Assembly: GCA_913056375.1 (NCBI GenBank) | Contig: CAJXNF010000054.1 | Location: forward strand, 1-11,382 | Reading direction: 5' to 3' | Origin: an uncultured Pseudomonadota bacterium | GTDB taxonomy: Bacteria > SAR324 > NAC60-12 | Length of the DNA stretch: 11,382 bases | Position numbers and translations under genes: made by a program | Shown: in pieces, positions 5,722 to 11,382 of the stretch | How positions within the stretch are numbered: position 1 is the first letter of the stretch | Layout of the letters: each line of letters begins with the position of its first letter | Notes under the pieces: model-generated | Told to the model about the DNA's origin: nothing | Databases searched by the model: none | What the model saw: only the letters and a program-made list of their open reading frames with translations

Positions 5722-6663
5722 TTAGGGTTGCCAGAGATAAAGAAATCCAGAACTGGGCATCAGTGAGTCTGGTACACGAACAAGGTTGATTTCTGCGGCA
5801 CTGCTTCCTAACAAAGATGGTTGGAAGGAACTCGGTCGCTGATAGGCCACTACGGTTGCACTCGAAGCGCCTGTACGCATTTGAGCAGCCAACAAAGCGT
5901 CCTCCAAGTATCCCACATGATCTACGAGTTTCAATCGCCGAGCATCTTCTGCTGGAAAAATACTGCCATCTGCTAACTTGCGCGCATCTTCTTGAGGAAG
6001 TTGTCGATTTTCAGCAACCAGTCCCACAAAACGGTCATAGTGGGCGTTCAGAATACGAAGTAAGATTTCACGACTCTCTTTGCCAATAGGCTTCAAAGGT
6101 ATTGCCAGTTCCTGCTTCGTAGATCCACTCGCGAGCACTTCCCCCTGGATACCAATTTTTTCAAGTAGCCCTTCAGCATTGAAGCGCACCATGACCACGC
6201 CAATACTCCCTACAACCGATGTTGGATTGGCCCAGATTTCATCACCAGCCAAGGCCGCATAGTAACCTCCCGATGCCCCAATGGCTCCAATGCTGACGAC
6301 AATCGGCTTGCCGCTGCGTTGCCTGAATTGTTTCAACTCATGAAACAGTACATCAGCAGTAGTTACCTCTCCTCCAGGTGAGTTGATGTGGAGCAGCACA
6401 GCTCGAACTGCAGGATCTCTAGCTGCCATCACCAACTGTTCTCGCACTTCATCCACGTCAATACTGCTTCTGCGGCTGCCCACATTGGAAATCCAATCAG
6501 ACGCCATCATCCCACTGAGTTCAATCAGCGCGATCTTGGTCGCTCCACTTCCACCTAGGACACGCTCTTCCAGAGGTTGATCACGACTGATGGGTAGCTC
6601 CAGATTGACGTAGCAACCACTGAGAGAAATCAGGAAAGTGATGGCGATTAGTAGTTGTCTCAT
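5722..6663 (-). CDS. sppA: Signal peptide peptidase SppA, S49 family, predicted lipoprotein
   Basis: SppA is a serine protease that degrades cleaved signal peptides and other membrane-associated peptides. This is the short (313-residue) single-domain form. The N-terminus is a lipoprotein signal with lipobox L-S-G-C and lipid-modified cysteine at C17, so it is probably anchored to a membrane by lipid and faces the periplasm. Core motifs are INSPGG (93-98), GASGGYYAA with nucleophile S131, NPTSVVGSIGVV (146-157), and the catalytic-lysine segment SGSTKQE with K183. The start ATG overlaps the stop of the upstream kinase gene as ATGA, indicating translational coupling. The usual transmembrane anchor of SppA being replaced by a lipobox is a modest variation. 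Confidence 0.9.
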   Translation of the reverse strand: MRQLLIAITFLISLSGCYVNLELPISRDQPLEERVLGGSGATKIALIELSGMMASDWISNVGSRRSSIDVDEVREQLVMAARDPAVRAVLLHINSPGGEVTTADVLFHELKQFRQRSGKPIVVSIGAIGASGGYYAALAGDEIWANPTSVVGSIGVVMVRFNAEGLLEKIGIQGEVLASGSTKQELAIPLKPIGKESREILLRILNAHYDRFVGLVAENRQLPQEDARKLADGSIFPAEDARRLKLVDHVGYLEDALLAAQMRTGASSATVVAYQRPSSFQPSLLGSSAAEINLVRVPDSLMPSSGFLYLWQP

Positions 6664-7208
6664 TGGGAATCTTGTTCAAGAAGATGGGTGTCGATCTGAT
6701 AGAGGATTCCCTCAGGAGTCAGCTGACTAGTGTCAATGATTAGATCAAAATTGGCTGGGTCAGCGATGTCTACGCCATAGAGACGTTGAAAATTTTGGCG
6801 CATTGTGAGGTATCGCTGTCGATTCGTAAGAATGGATTCTTCAATATTTTTTGCACTCTCCGTGGCCCGATGAGCAGAAAAAATACGTTCTGCAGCCACT
6901 TCTTCGCTGACGGTAAGCAAAATTTTGCAAGCGTCCGGTACACAATGAAATCCCAGGTGAGCGTCCAAGACGAAATTATCGTTTTCTTCACCAAATTTCC
7001 GTTGAGCTTCGTCAATTTTACGATCCACTTCTGGATGGGTTGTGACAAATTCAGTCAAAAATTGAGTGATGTCCTGAAAGCCTTGTTCCAATGCCATTTG
7101 GCGCATGAAATCACCTGTGGAGCGGATTTCCAGACCATATTTGTCAGCCAACAATCGTCGTACTGTCGATTTGCCAGAACCAGGAGGGCCAGCTAGCGTC
7201 AGTTTCAT
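6660..7208 (-). CDS. Small P-loop nucleotide kinase, probably CMP/dCMP kinase of the short (archaeal-like) type
   Basis: A 182-residue cytosolic kinase with Walker A GPPGSGKS at 7-14, followed by STGDFMRQMALEQG, typical of the short cytidylate-kinase group, in which a serine-x-GD-x-x-R segment positions the NMP substrate. The segment PEVDRKIDEAQRKF and VLDAHLGF match the region where the short family has DxxIDxxQ and the glycine-containing acceptor site. It would phosphorylate CMP or dCMP with ATP for nucleotide salvage and RNA turnover. An adenylate-kinase-like or unspecified NMP kinase is the main alternative. A GAGGA ribosome binding site lies 7 nt before the ATG. The gene follows yicC by 32 bp, the place where gmk is often found in other bacteria, and overlaps sppA by 4 bp. 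Confidence 0.75.
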   Translation of the reverse strand: MKLTLAGPPGSGKSTVRRLLADKYGLEIRSTGDFMRQMALEQGFQDITQFLTEFVTTHPEVDRKIDEAQRKFGEENDNFVLDAHLGFHCVPDACKILLTVSEEVAAERIFSAHRATESAKNIEESILTNRQRYLTMRQNFQRLYGVDIADPANFDLIIDTSQLTPEGILYQIDTHLLEQDSQ

Positions 7209-7240
7209 GAAAAATCCTCACGAGCCGAGTGAGTAGCAGA

Positions 7241-8119
7241 TCATTCGATGTTCTGCATTTGTTCACGGATTTTTTCCAGTTCAGCCTTGATCTCAACTAC
7301 GGTGTGGCTGACACTGGTGTCGTTACACTTAGAAGCCATCGTATTGGCTTCCCGATTCAATTCTTGAAGCAGGAAGTCACCACGTTTGCCAATCTCTCTC
7401 TCCTGCTGCAGGGTCTCCTGCAGGTGCTGCAGGTGTGTGTCGAAGCGGACGATCTCTTCACTGATATCGAGACGTTCAGCCATCAAGGCTACTTCCTGAT
7501 GTAGCCGCTCAGCGTCAAGCTTGGCCTGCAGGTCACTCAGATGATCCAGCAGTCTTTGTTGGAATTGCTGTGGCAAGTGCCTGGAGTTTTCTTCGATCTG
7601 TTGTGCGAGTTGAGCGCAGCGCTGAAGGCGTGACTGGATGTCTTCCAGCATGGCCTGGCCTTCCCGCTCTTTCATCGATTTGAGGGCTTGCAAAGCAAGC
7701 TCAAGGCTTTCCCAGATTAGCTTTTCTCCCAATTCAGGAGGAATTTCCAGATCAACCGATTCACCAAGTAAGTCTCGCTGACTGAGCAGGTCTTTCATTG
7801 AAACCTGAACCTCACGCCCAGTCAATTCCTCAAATTGGGAAAGTAGGCTGGCGTAATGCCGTACGGCCGGTTCCTGCCAGTGTGGGAAACCTTGGGCACT
7901 CTGAGTCATGGATTCCAGACGTATGCTGCCATCGACCTTGCCTCGTTGGCATACCTTTTTCACTTTCTCCTTGACAGATGCCTCCAATGTCAGCAATCCA
8001 TTGGGGAGGCGTAGTCGAACATCCAAGAACCGCTGATTGACAGATCGGATTTCAACTTGGCAGAGCCAGCCGTCCTGTTCGCATTGTGCGGTGCCATAAC
8101 CTGTCATCGAAACGGCCAT
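7241..8119 (-). CDS. yicC: YicC/YloC-family endoribonuclease
   Basis: A 292-residue protein of the YicC family, cytosolic RNA endonucleases linked to RNA turnover and stationary-phase fitness. The N-terminal signature is MTGYG followed by VEIRSVNQRFLDVRLRLP, and the C-terminal DUF1732 part contains GKRGDFLLQELNREANTMASK and the terminal helix VVEIKAELEKIREQMQNIE, both family hallmarks. Length is normal (about 290). An AGGAG Shine-Dalgarno sits 6 nt upstream of the ATG. It appears to open a six-gene minus-strand cluster, and any promoter should lie in the 143 bp between it and the divergent gene at 8263. Confidence 0.93.
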   Translation of the reverse strand: MAVSMTGYGTAQCEQDGWLCQVEIRSVNQRFLDVRLRLPNGLLTLEASVKEKVKKVCQRGKVDGSIRLESMTQSAQGFPHWQEPAVRHYASLLSQFEELTGREVQVSMKDLLSQRDLLGESVDLEIPPELGEKLIWESLELALQALKSMKEREGQAMLEDIQSRLQRCAQLAQQIEENSRHLPQQFQQRLLDHLSDLQAKLDAERLHQEVALMAERLDISEEIVRFDTHLQHLQETLQQEREIGKRGDFLLQELNREANTMASKCNDTSVSHTVVEIKAELEKIREQMQNIE

Positions 8120-8262
8120 CTACTGCTCCTGGATTTGTGAAAATTGTGACAAGAAAAACAAAACAAGCGATATGGGCAGTTGGTGACCTTTACTTTCTTT
8201 CAGGAATCTAGCAAGCTCTTAGTAACAGCCATGTTTGCCAATTTCTCATCCTGACAAAAGCC
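8120..8262. promoter_or_regulatory. Divergent intergenic region between yicC and the coiled-coil gene
   Basis: This 143-bp gap separates two divergent genes and must hold at least one promoter. TTGTGA is repeated at 8135-8140 and 8144-8149, and the second copy is part of the symmetric TTGTGACAA at 8144-8152, about 25-33 bp upstream of yicC. I found no convincing paired -35/-10 boxes for either direction, so only the repeats are reported. Confidence 0.3.
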
Positions 8263-8709
8263 ATGTTCCAGCTTCTACGTAAGTGGCAACGTCGTTCTCA
8301 GGAACTGCCAGAAGACATTATTGATTACAAGCACCAGTGCGAGCAGTTGGTCAATAAGTACGAGACGCTACTGGATCAGATTTCTCAGTATATGCAAACT
8401 GAGGAACGCATCCTTGGCAAAGAACAAGCGGAGGTAGTAACCCCCCCGCCCCAAGACACGGGCATCTTTGAACTGTTGACAATCAAAGGCGAGCTGCTGC
8501 GCATTACGGAAGAGTGCGATAAATTGATGAACAAAGGATTCCGTGAACCGACCATTGCGCCACTGCAAAAAGAAGCGATGGAGCTGCTGATTAGCCAACT
8601 TCAAAATTTGCGGCAGTATTCCGATCAGATCGAAGAAGCACTTCTAGACTTCGAGGAAAAACTGATGGAGATGGAAGAACTGGCTTCCACCCGTGGTCTT
8701 CGTAACTGA
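8263..8709 (+). CDS. Unrecognised coiled-coil protein
   Basis: I do not recognise this 148-residue protein. It has no signal peptide or membrane segment. The sequence is almost entirely helical and strongly charged: one amphipathic heptad-like stretch at about 15-55 (YKHQCEQLVNKYETLLDQISQYM), a short proline-containing hinge near residue 62 (TPPPQDTG), and a longer second stretch from about 68 to 142 with many Glu, Leu and Gln. A two-arm helical hairpin or coiled-coil adaptor is the simplest structural reading. The hinge is encoded by a C-rich run at 8441-8452. The ATG at 8263 has no clear Shine-Dalgarno, but the in-frame upstream ATG is closed off by a stop. It stands alone between divergent yicC and a convergent gene. 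Confidence 0.75.
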   Translation: MFQLLRKWQRRSQELPEDIIDYKHQCEQLVNKYETLLDQISQYMQTEERILGKEQAEVVTPPPQDTGIFELLTIKGELLRITEECDKLMNKGFREPTIAPLQKEAMELLISQLQNLRQYSDQIEEALLDFEEKLMEMEELASTRGLRN

Positions 8710-8726
8710 ATTGGTACTACTCTCTT

Positions 8727-9431
8727 TCACCAGCGCCAGCCACCATCTTGATAGACCGTGGTGGTGATGATCTCTTCGTCTGGAACATCCTGATTGAAGG
8801 CCTGACGATCTCTCCGTTCCTGCGCAAGCTGACTGCCCTGTTCAATCACATCAGCAATCACTTCTTCTCCCATCACCTCATTCCCGTCTTCATCTTCATA
8901 GCCTAACTCATCAATGCGAATCTGCTCTCTGGTGATGGACTCTAATTCATCGAAGAGCGTTCCCATTGCCAGGTCAAAGTACCAATCGGGGCTGGCAAAG
9001 AAACTCTCATCGCTGAGCATCGCCAAGAAGACAACACGATATGGATCAATCCCCTTGTGTTCCGCTACTGCTACGCGTAAGTCAGCCCAGCGCTCGTCCT
9101 CAAGCAGATCTGTCTCTGGATCAGCAAAAGTTCCTGCTCCTAAATCGACAAAGGCATAGATTTCAAAGTGAGCCTGGTAAGATACTTGTTGCTGAACCAA
9201 TCGGTCATAGCTTTGCTGACCTTTTTCACTGAGTTGGTAGTACTGCTCCACATCAAGCTGAACAAGGTCCTGCTGTTCCAATTCTTTGAGATTGGATTCG
9301 ATCGTTTTGTGATTCTGATCCAGAAAGGAAAAATGAATCTTATCTTGCGAACTGGCAATGTGGTGGAGCAGTAACAAGATACTGAATTCTTGACGTTGTG
9401 AGTCTGTCAGGGACTTCCGTTCGGTGCTCAT
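8727..9431 (-). CDS. Unrecognised acidic protein with possible N-terminal winged helix
   Basis: A 234-residue cytosolic protein that I cannot assign to a family. Residues about 10-80 look like a winged-helix domain: a helix rich in Leu and Ile, then KTIESNLKELEQQDLV as a recognition-helix-like element and YYQLSEKGQQSYDRL, which resembles the wing and following helix of MarR/PadR-type proteins (L-S-x-K-G). Residues about 95-180 are aromatic and acidic (DERWADLRVAVAEH, DESFFASPDWYFDLAM). The C-terminal 60 residues are very acidic, with GYEDEDGNE. It starts 9 bp after the cyaY stop and so is probably co-transcribed with frataxin. Whether it regulates iron or iron-sulfur functions is speculation from position only. 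Confidence 0.75.
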   Translation of the reverse strand: MSTERKSLTDSQRQEFSILLLLHHIASSQDKIHFSFLDQNHKTIESNLKELEQQDLVQLDVEQYYQLSEKGQQSYDRLVQQQVSYQAHFEIYAFVDLGAGTFADPETDLLEDERWADLRVAVAEHKGIDPYRVVFLAMLSDESFFASPDWYFDLAMGTLFDELESITREQIRIDELGYEDEDGNEVMGEEVIADVIEQGSQLAQERRDRQAFNQDVPDEEIITTTVYQDGGWRW

Positions 9432-9440
9432 AGGGGTGTT

Positions 9441-9761
9441 TCAGAACGTGGTGGATGTTCCTAGATGATCGCTGAGTAATCTTGCGAAGCAGTCATAGAA
9501 TTCTTCTTGCTCAGCTTCTGCGAACCAACGGTCATTGTCTGCTTGGTATTTAAAGTGCCAGCCTCGGGCGTTGCCCGCCAACCAAATTTCATGAATAGCC
9601 CGCTGGGTATTGAGCACAATGATTCCAGGACGCTCCTCGAAGGCAATTTGTAGCTTGTCTGGGGTGCGGTCGTAGTCCAGCAGATCCTCATGTCGATCCA
9701 GCAGTTGTTCGACCTGCCGAAAGACGTGTTCTGCGCGTTGTGAATACTCCTTGTTGTCCAT
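9441..9761 (-). CDS. cyaY: Frataxin-family iron-binding protein CyaY
   Basis: CyaY binds iron through an acidic surface and tunes the cysteine desulfurase IscS during iron-sulfur cluster assembly in the cytosol. From the ATG at 9761 the protein is 106 residues, matching E. coli CyaY. It shows the frataxin pattern: an N-terminal helix with an acidic ridge (AEHVFRQVEQLLDRHEDLLD), strand KLQIAFE, then IIVLNTQRAIHEIWLAGNARGWHF with conserved tryptophan W60, and a C-terminal helix (EEFYDCFARLLSDHL). GGGGAG lies 7 nt upstream of this ATG, so the 19-residue longer frame starting at 9818 is not the likely start. No isc or suf genes are in view. Confidence 0.9.
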   Translation of the reverse strand: MDNKEYSQRAEHVFRQVEQLLDRHEDLLDYDRTPDKLQIAFEERPGIIVLNTQRAIHEIWLAGNARGWHFKYQADNDRWFAEAEQEEFYDCFARLLSDHLGTSTTF

Positions 9762-9790
9762 TATTTTCTCCCCAGTTGAGCAAATGAAAC

Positions 9791-9818
9791 AGGTTAGAGC
9801 AGCGTCTTTGAGAGTCAA
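9791..9818 (-). promoter_or_regulatory. Candidate promoter for cyaY
   Basis: On the minus strand TTGACT (9813-9818, 5 of 6 bases of the -35 consensus) and TAACCT (9791-9796, 3 of 6 for the -10) are 16 bp apart. A start near 9784 would give a leader of about 23 nt carrying the strong GGGGAG site before the ATG at 9761. The weak -10 keeps this tentative. Confidence 0.35.
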
Positions 9819-9910
9819 TACAAAACCCCGTGGCTTTGTGGTTGCGTCTTGGTAGCAAACCTTGCAGACTGAATTGCTTATTCTGACAACATTTTTGAGT
9901 GGAGGCTTCT

Positions 9911-11382
9911 ATGCGGTCTGTCCGGAACCTGATGATGTGGTTCGTGTGCTTGCTGCTGCTGGTGGGTCCAGTTTTGGGCAGTGCTCTGGATTCGATGGAT
10001 GAACGTTTTGAACAGCGAAGTTATCGGCGTTTTGTGTTGCCCAATGGGTTGAAAATTCTGTTGGTTTCAGATCCAGCAGTGCGCAAAGCTGCAGCGTCTT
10101 TGACTGTGGGTGTTGGTGCGATGAGTGATCCGGAAATGCATCAAGGATTGGCGCACTACCTTGAACACATGCTCTTCTTAGGCACGGAAAAGTATCCGGA
10201 GGCTGGAGAATATCAGCAGTTTGTCTCCAATCGAGGTGGCTACACGAACGCTTACACGGCTGGAGATCATACAAACTACCACTTCGAGATTGACCCAGAA
10301 CACCTGGATGGGGCGCTGGATCGCTTTGCCCAGTTTTTCACAGCACCTTTGTTCAATACACAGTATCTGGAACGAGAGCGGCGCATTGTTGATTCTGAAC
10401 ACTCCAAGAATATTCCCAACGATTTTCGCAGACTCTTCGAAGTCCGTAAGCAGACCTATGTTCCTGGACATCCCCTGCAGAAATTCAGTACGGGTAATCT
10501 ACAAACTCTCGGATTCACCACGCGCGATGACGTGATTGACTTCTACACGCGCTACTATTCCAGCAATCGAATGACTCTCGCCGTCTCAGGTACACAGTCA
10601 CTCGATGAGTTACAGGAAATGGTTGTGCCTCGTTTCTACGAGATTGTTGACCGGAATCTTGATGAGATTACCTTCCCTACAGAATATCTTGCTCCAAACT
10701 CTAGATTTCGGCTGCTGCAAGTGAAGCCACTCAGCGAGATTCGTTCTCTGACGCTCAGCTTCCCATTGCCCTCTACCCAGCAGTATTATTCGAGTCAACC
10801 ACTGAATCTCTTGGGATTTCTAGTTGGGCACGAAGGAAAAGGCAGTCTGCTTTCCCTGTTGAAGTCTAAGAACTTGGCAACAGGACTCTCAGCCGGTGCA
10901 GGGTCATCGACAAATTCTTATTCCTCCTTTGAGGTGACGGTCCAGTTAACCCCACGAGGAGTTGATCGGTATCGGGACGTGATCACTCACCTGTTTCAAT
11001 ACCTGCGGATGCTGCGTGAGGAAGGCCTGCCACGCTACGTTTTCAATGAAGTACAGCGGATGAACGAAATTAACTATCGATTCTCCGAACGTGTGGAAGG
11101 TACTAGACTCGTCAACACTCTCTCCGCATTGTTGCGCTTTGTTCCTCTGAGGGAAGTGGAACGCTCACCATTCTTGCTGACGGAATTCCGCAAAGACTTG
11201 TTCGATAGCATGCTCTATCGCCTGACCCCAAATAACATGTTAGCGATTCTTGTGGATCAGGGGGTGAAGGTTGACAGTACGGAGAGCTACTACGGTACAG
11301 AGTACTCCTATCGTCAGGATCGTGCCAACTGGGTACAGACGTGGAAGACTGCCAGACGACATCCCAACCTTTCGCTTCCGGT
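9911..11382 (+). CDS. Pitrilysin/insulinase-family zinc metalloprotease (M16), partial
   Basis: The frame opens at the ATG at 9911, behind a GGAGG at 9901-9905, and stays open for 490 codons to the right edge. Residues 1-25 are a signal peptide (RSVRN, then WFVCLLLLVGPVLG, cleavage near GSA before L26), so the enzyme is periplasmic. The inverted zinc motif HxxEH is H82-Y-L-E85-H86 within GLAHYLEHMLFLGTEKYP, and E163 in RRIVDSEHSKN is the third zinc ligand, 81 residues after H82. GGYTNAYT and HTNYHFEI follow the expected pitrilysin pattern. Residues about 240-490 belong to the second homologous domain. M16A proteases such as E. coli protease III are about 950 residues, so half the gene is outside. 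It probably degrades peptides in the periplasm. Confidence 0.93.
   Translation, partial: MRSVRNLMMWFVCLLLLVGPVLGSALDSMDERFEQRSYRRFVLPNGLKILLVSDPAVRKAAASLTVGVGAMSDPEMHQGLAHYLEHMLFLGTEKYPEAGEYQQFVSNRGGYTNAYTAGDHTNYHFEIDPEHLDGALDRFAQFFTAPLFNTQYLERERRIVDSEHSKNIPNDFRRLFEVRKQTYVPGHPLQKFSTGNLQTLGFTTRDDVIDFYTRYYSSNRMTLAVSGTQSLDELQEMVVPRFYEIVDRNLDEITFPTEYLAPNSRFRLLQVKPLSEIRSLTLSFPLPSTQQYYSSQPLNLLGFLVGHEGKGSLLSLLKSKNLATGLSAGAGSSTNSYSSFEVTVQLTPRGVDRYRDVITHLFQYLRMLREEGLPRYVFNEVQRMNEINYRFSERVEGTRLVNTLSALLRFVPLREVERSPFLLTEFRKDLFDSMLYRLTPNNMLAILVDQGVKVDSTESYYGTEYSYRQDRANWVQTWKTARRHPNLSLP

Larger units (their letters stand above)
3804..8119 (-). other. Predicted operon yicC - CMP kinase - sppA - mgsA - selenoprotein - argC
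   Basis: Six genes share one strand with gaps of 32, -4, 24, 36 and 58 bp and no convincing terminator hairpin between them. Some members (mgsA) lack a good Shine-Dalgarno of their own, which suits translation within a polycistronic message. The functions are mixed (RNA decay, nucleotide salvage, envelope peptide turnover, carbon overflow, redox, arginine), so it looks like a housekeeping cluster and not a dedicated pathway. Internal promoters, especially before argC, cannot be excluded. Confidence 0.6.

Noticed and set aside
6786..7196. A 136-codon plus-strand frame
   Set aside because: It is antisense to the CMP-kinase-like gene, whose motifs are unambiguous. The composition looks like a mirror of the coding strand.
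8441..8452. C-rich run as a phase-variation slippage site in the coiled-coil gene
   Set aside because: The run is seven C, one G and four C, so the homopolymer is short, and the frame is open on both sides. There is no surface-protein context.
9909..10274. A 121-codon minus-strand frame
   Set aside because: It is antisense to the signal peptide and zinc motif of the M16 protease, which is clearly the real gene.

Overview
The window looks like a chromosomal housekeeping segment of a Gram-negative bacterium. It encodes periplasmic or secreted envelope proteins with signal peptides, a lipobox-bearing SppA, a frataxin (CyaY), heme and folate enzymes, and a periplasmic pitrilysin-type protease. 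The taxon cannot be fixed from the sequence alone. A Proteobacteria/Deltaproteobacteria-like or marine SAR324-like lineage fits the gene mix and the apparent use of selenocysteine, but this is inference. There is no rRNA, tRNA, CRISPR array, transposase or prophage gene.

Layout from left to right. (1) Two minus-strand envelope genes: a His-rich Spy/CpxP-like periplasmic protein (366-1058), followed by the N-terminus of a signal-peptide protein that looks like the start of an HtrA/DegP-type protease (1-274, cut by the window edge). (2) folK (+, 1280-1795) converges on hemE (-, 1803-2840). hemE diverges with only 19 bp between start codons from a DnaC/IstB-like ATPase carrying an N-terminal eight-cysteine zinc module (+, 2860-3756). 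(3) A tight minus-strand cluster reads yicC, a CMP-kinase-like gene, sppA, mgsA, a selenoprotein gene, argC (8119 down to 3804), and is probably one operon. (4) An unrecognised coiled-coil protein (+, 8263-8709) converges on an unrecognised acidic protein with a possible winged helix (-, 8727-9431), which lies directly downstream of cyaY (-, 9441-9761). (5) A divergent M16 metalloprotease (+, 9911 to the window end) is cut by the right edge.

The main discovery is at 4894-5238, a stretch that ordinary ORF calling leaves empty. It holds a 114-residue ArsC/Spx-like thioredoxin-fold protein interrupted by a single in-frame TGA at codon 14. The TGA falls exactly where the first cysteine of the CxxC redox motif should be, giving U-T-T-C. 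A stable hairpin with a G at the start of its apical loop lies 16 to 35 nt downstream, in the right place for a bacterial SECIS element. The gene sits between mgsA and argC with normal operon spacing and a plausible ribosome binding site, so it reads as an intact selenoprotein and not a pseudogene.

Several start codons are better placed inside the longest open frames. argC starts at 4835, where the longer TTG start would swallow its own Shine-Dalgarno. cyaY starts at 9761 behind a strong GGGGAG. hemE probably starts at 2840, and the DnaC-like gene at the ATG at 2860.
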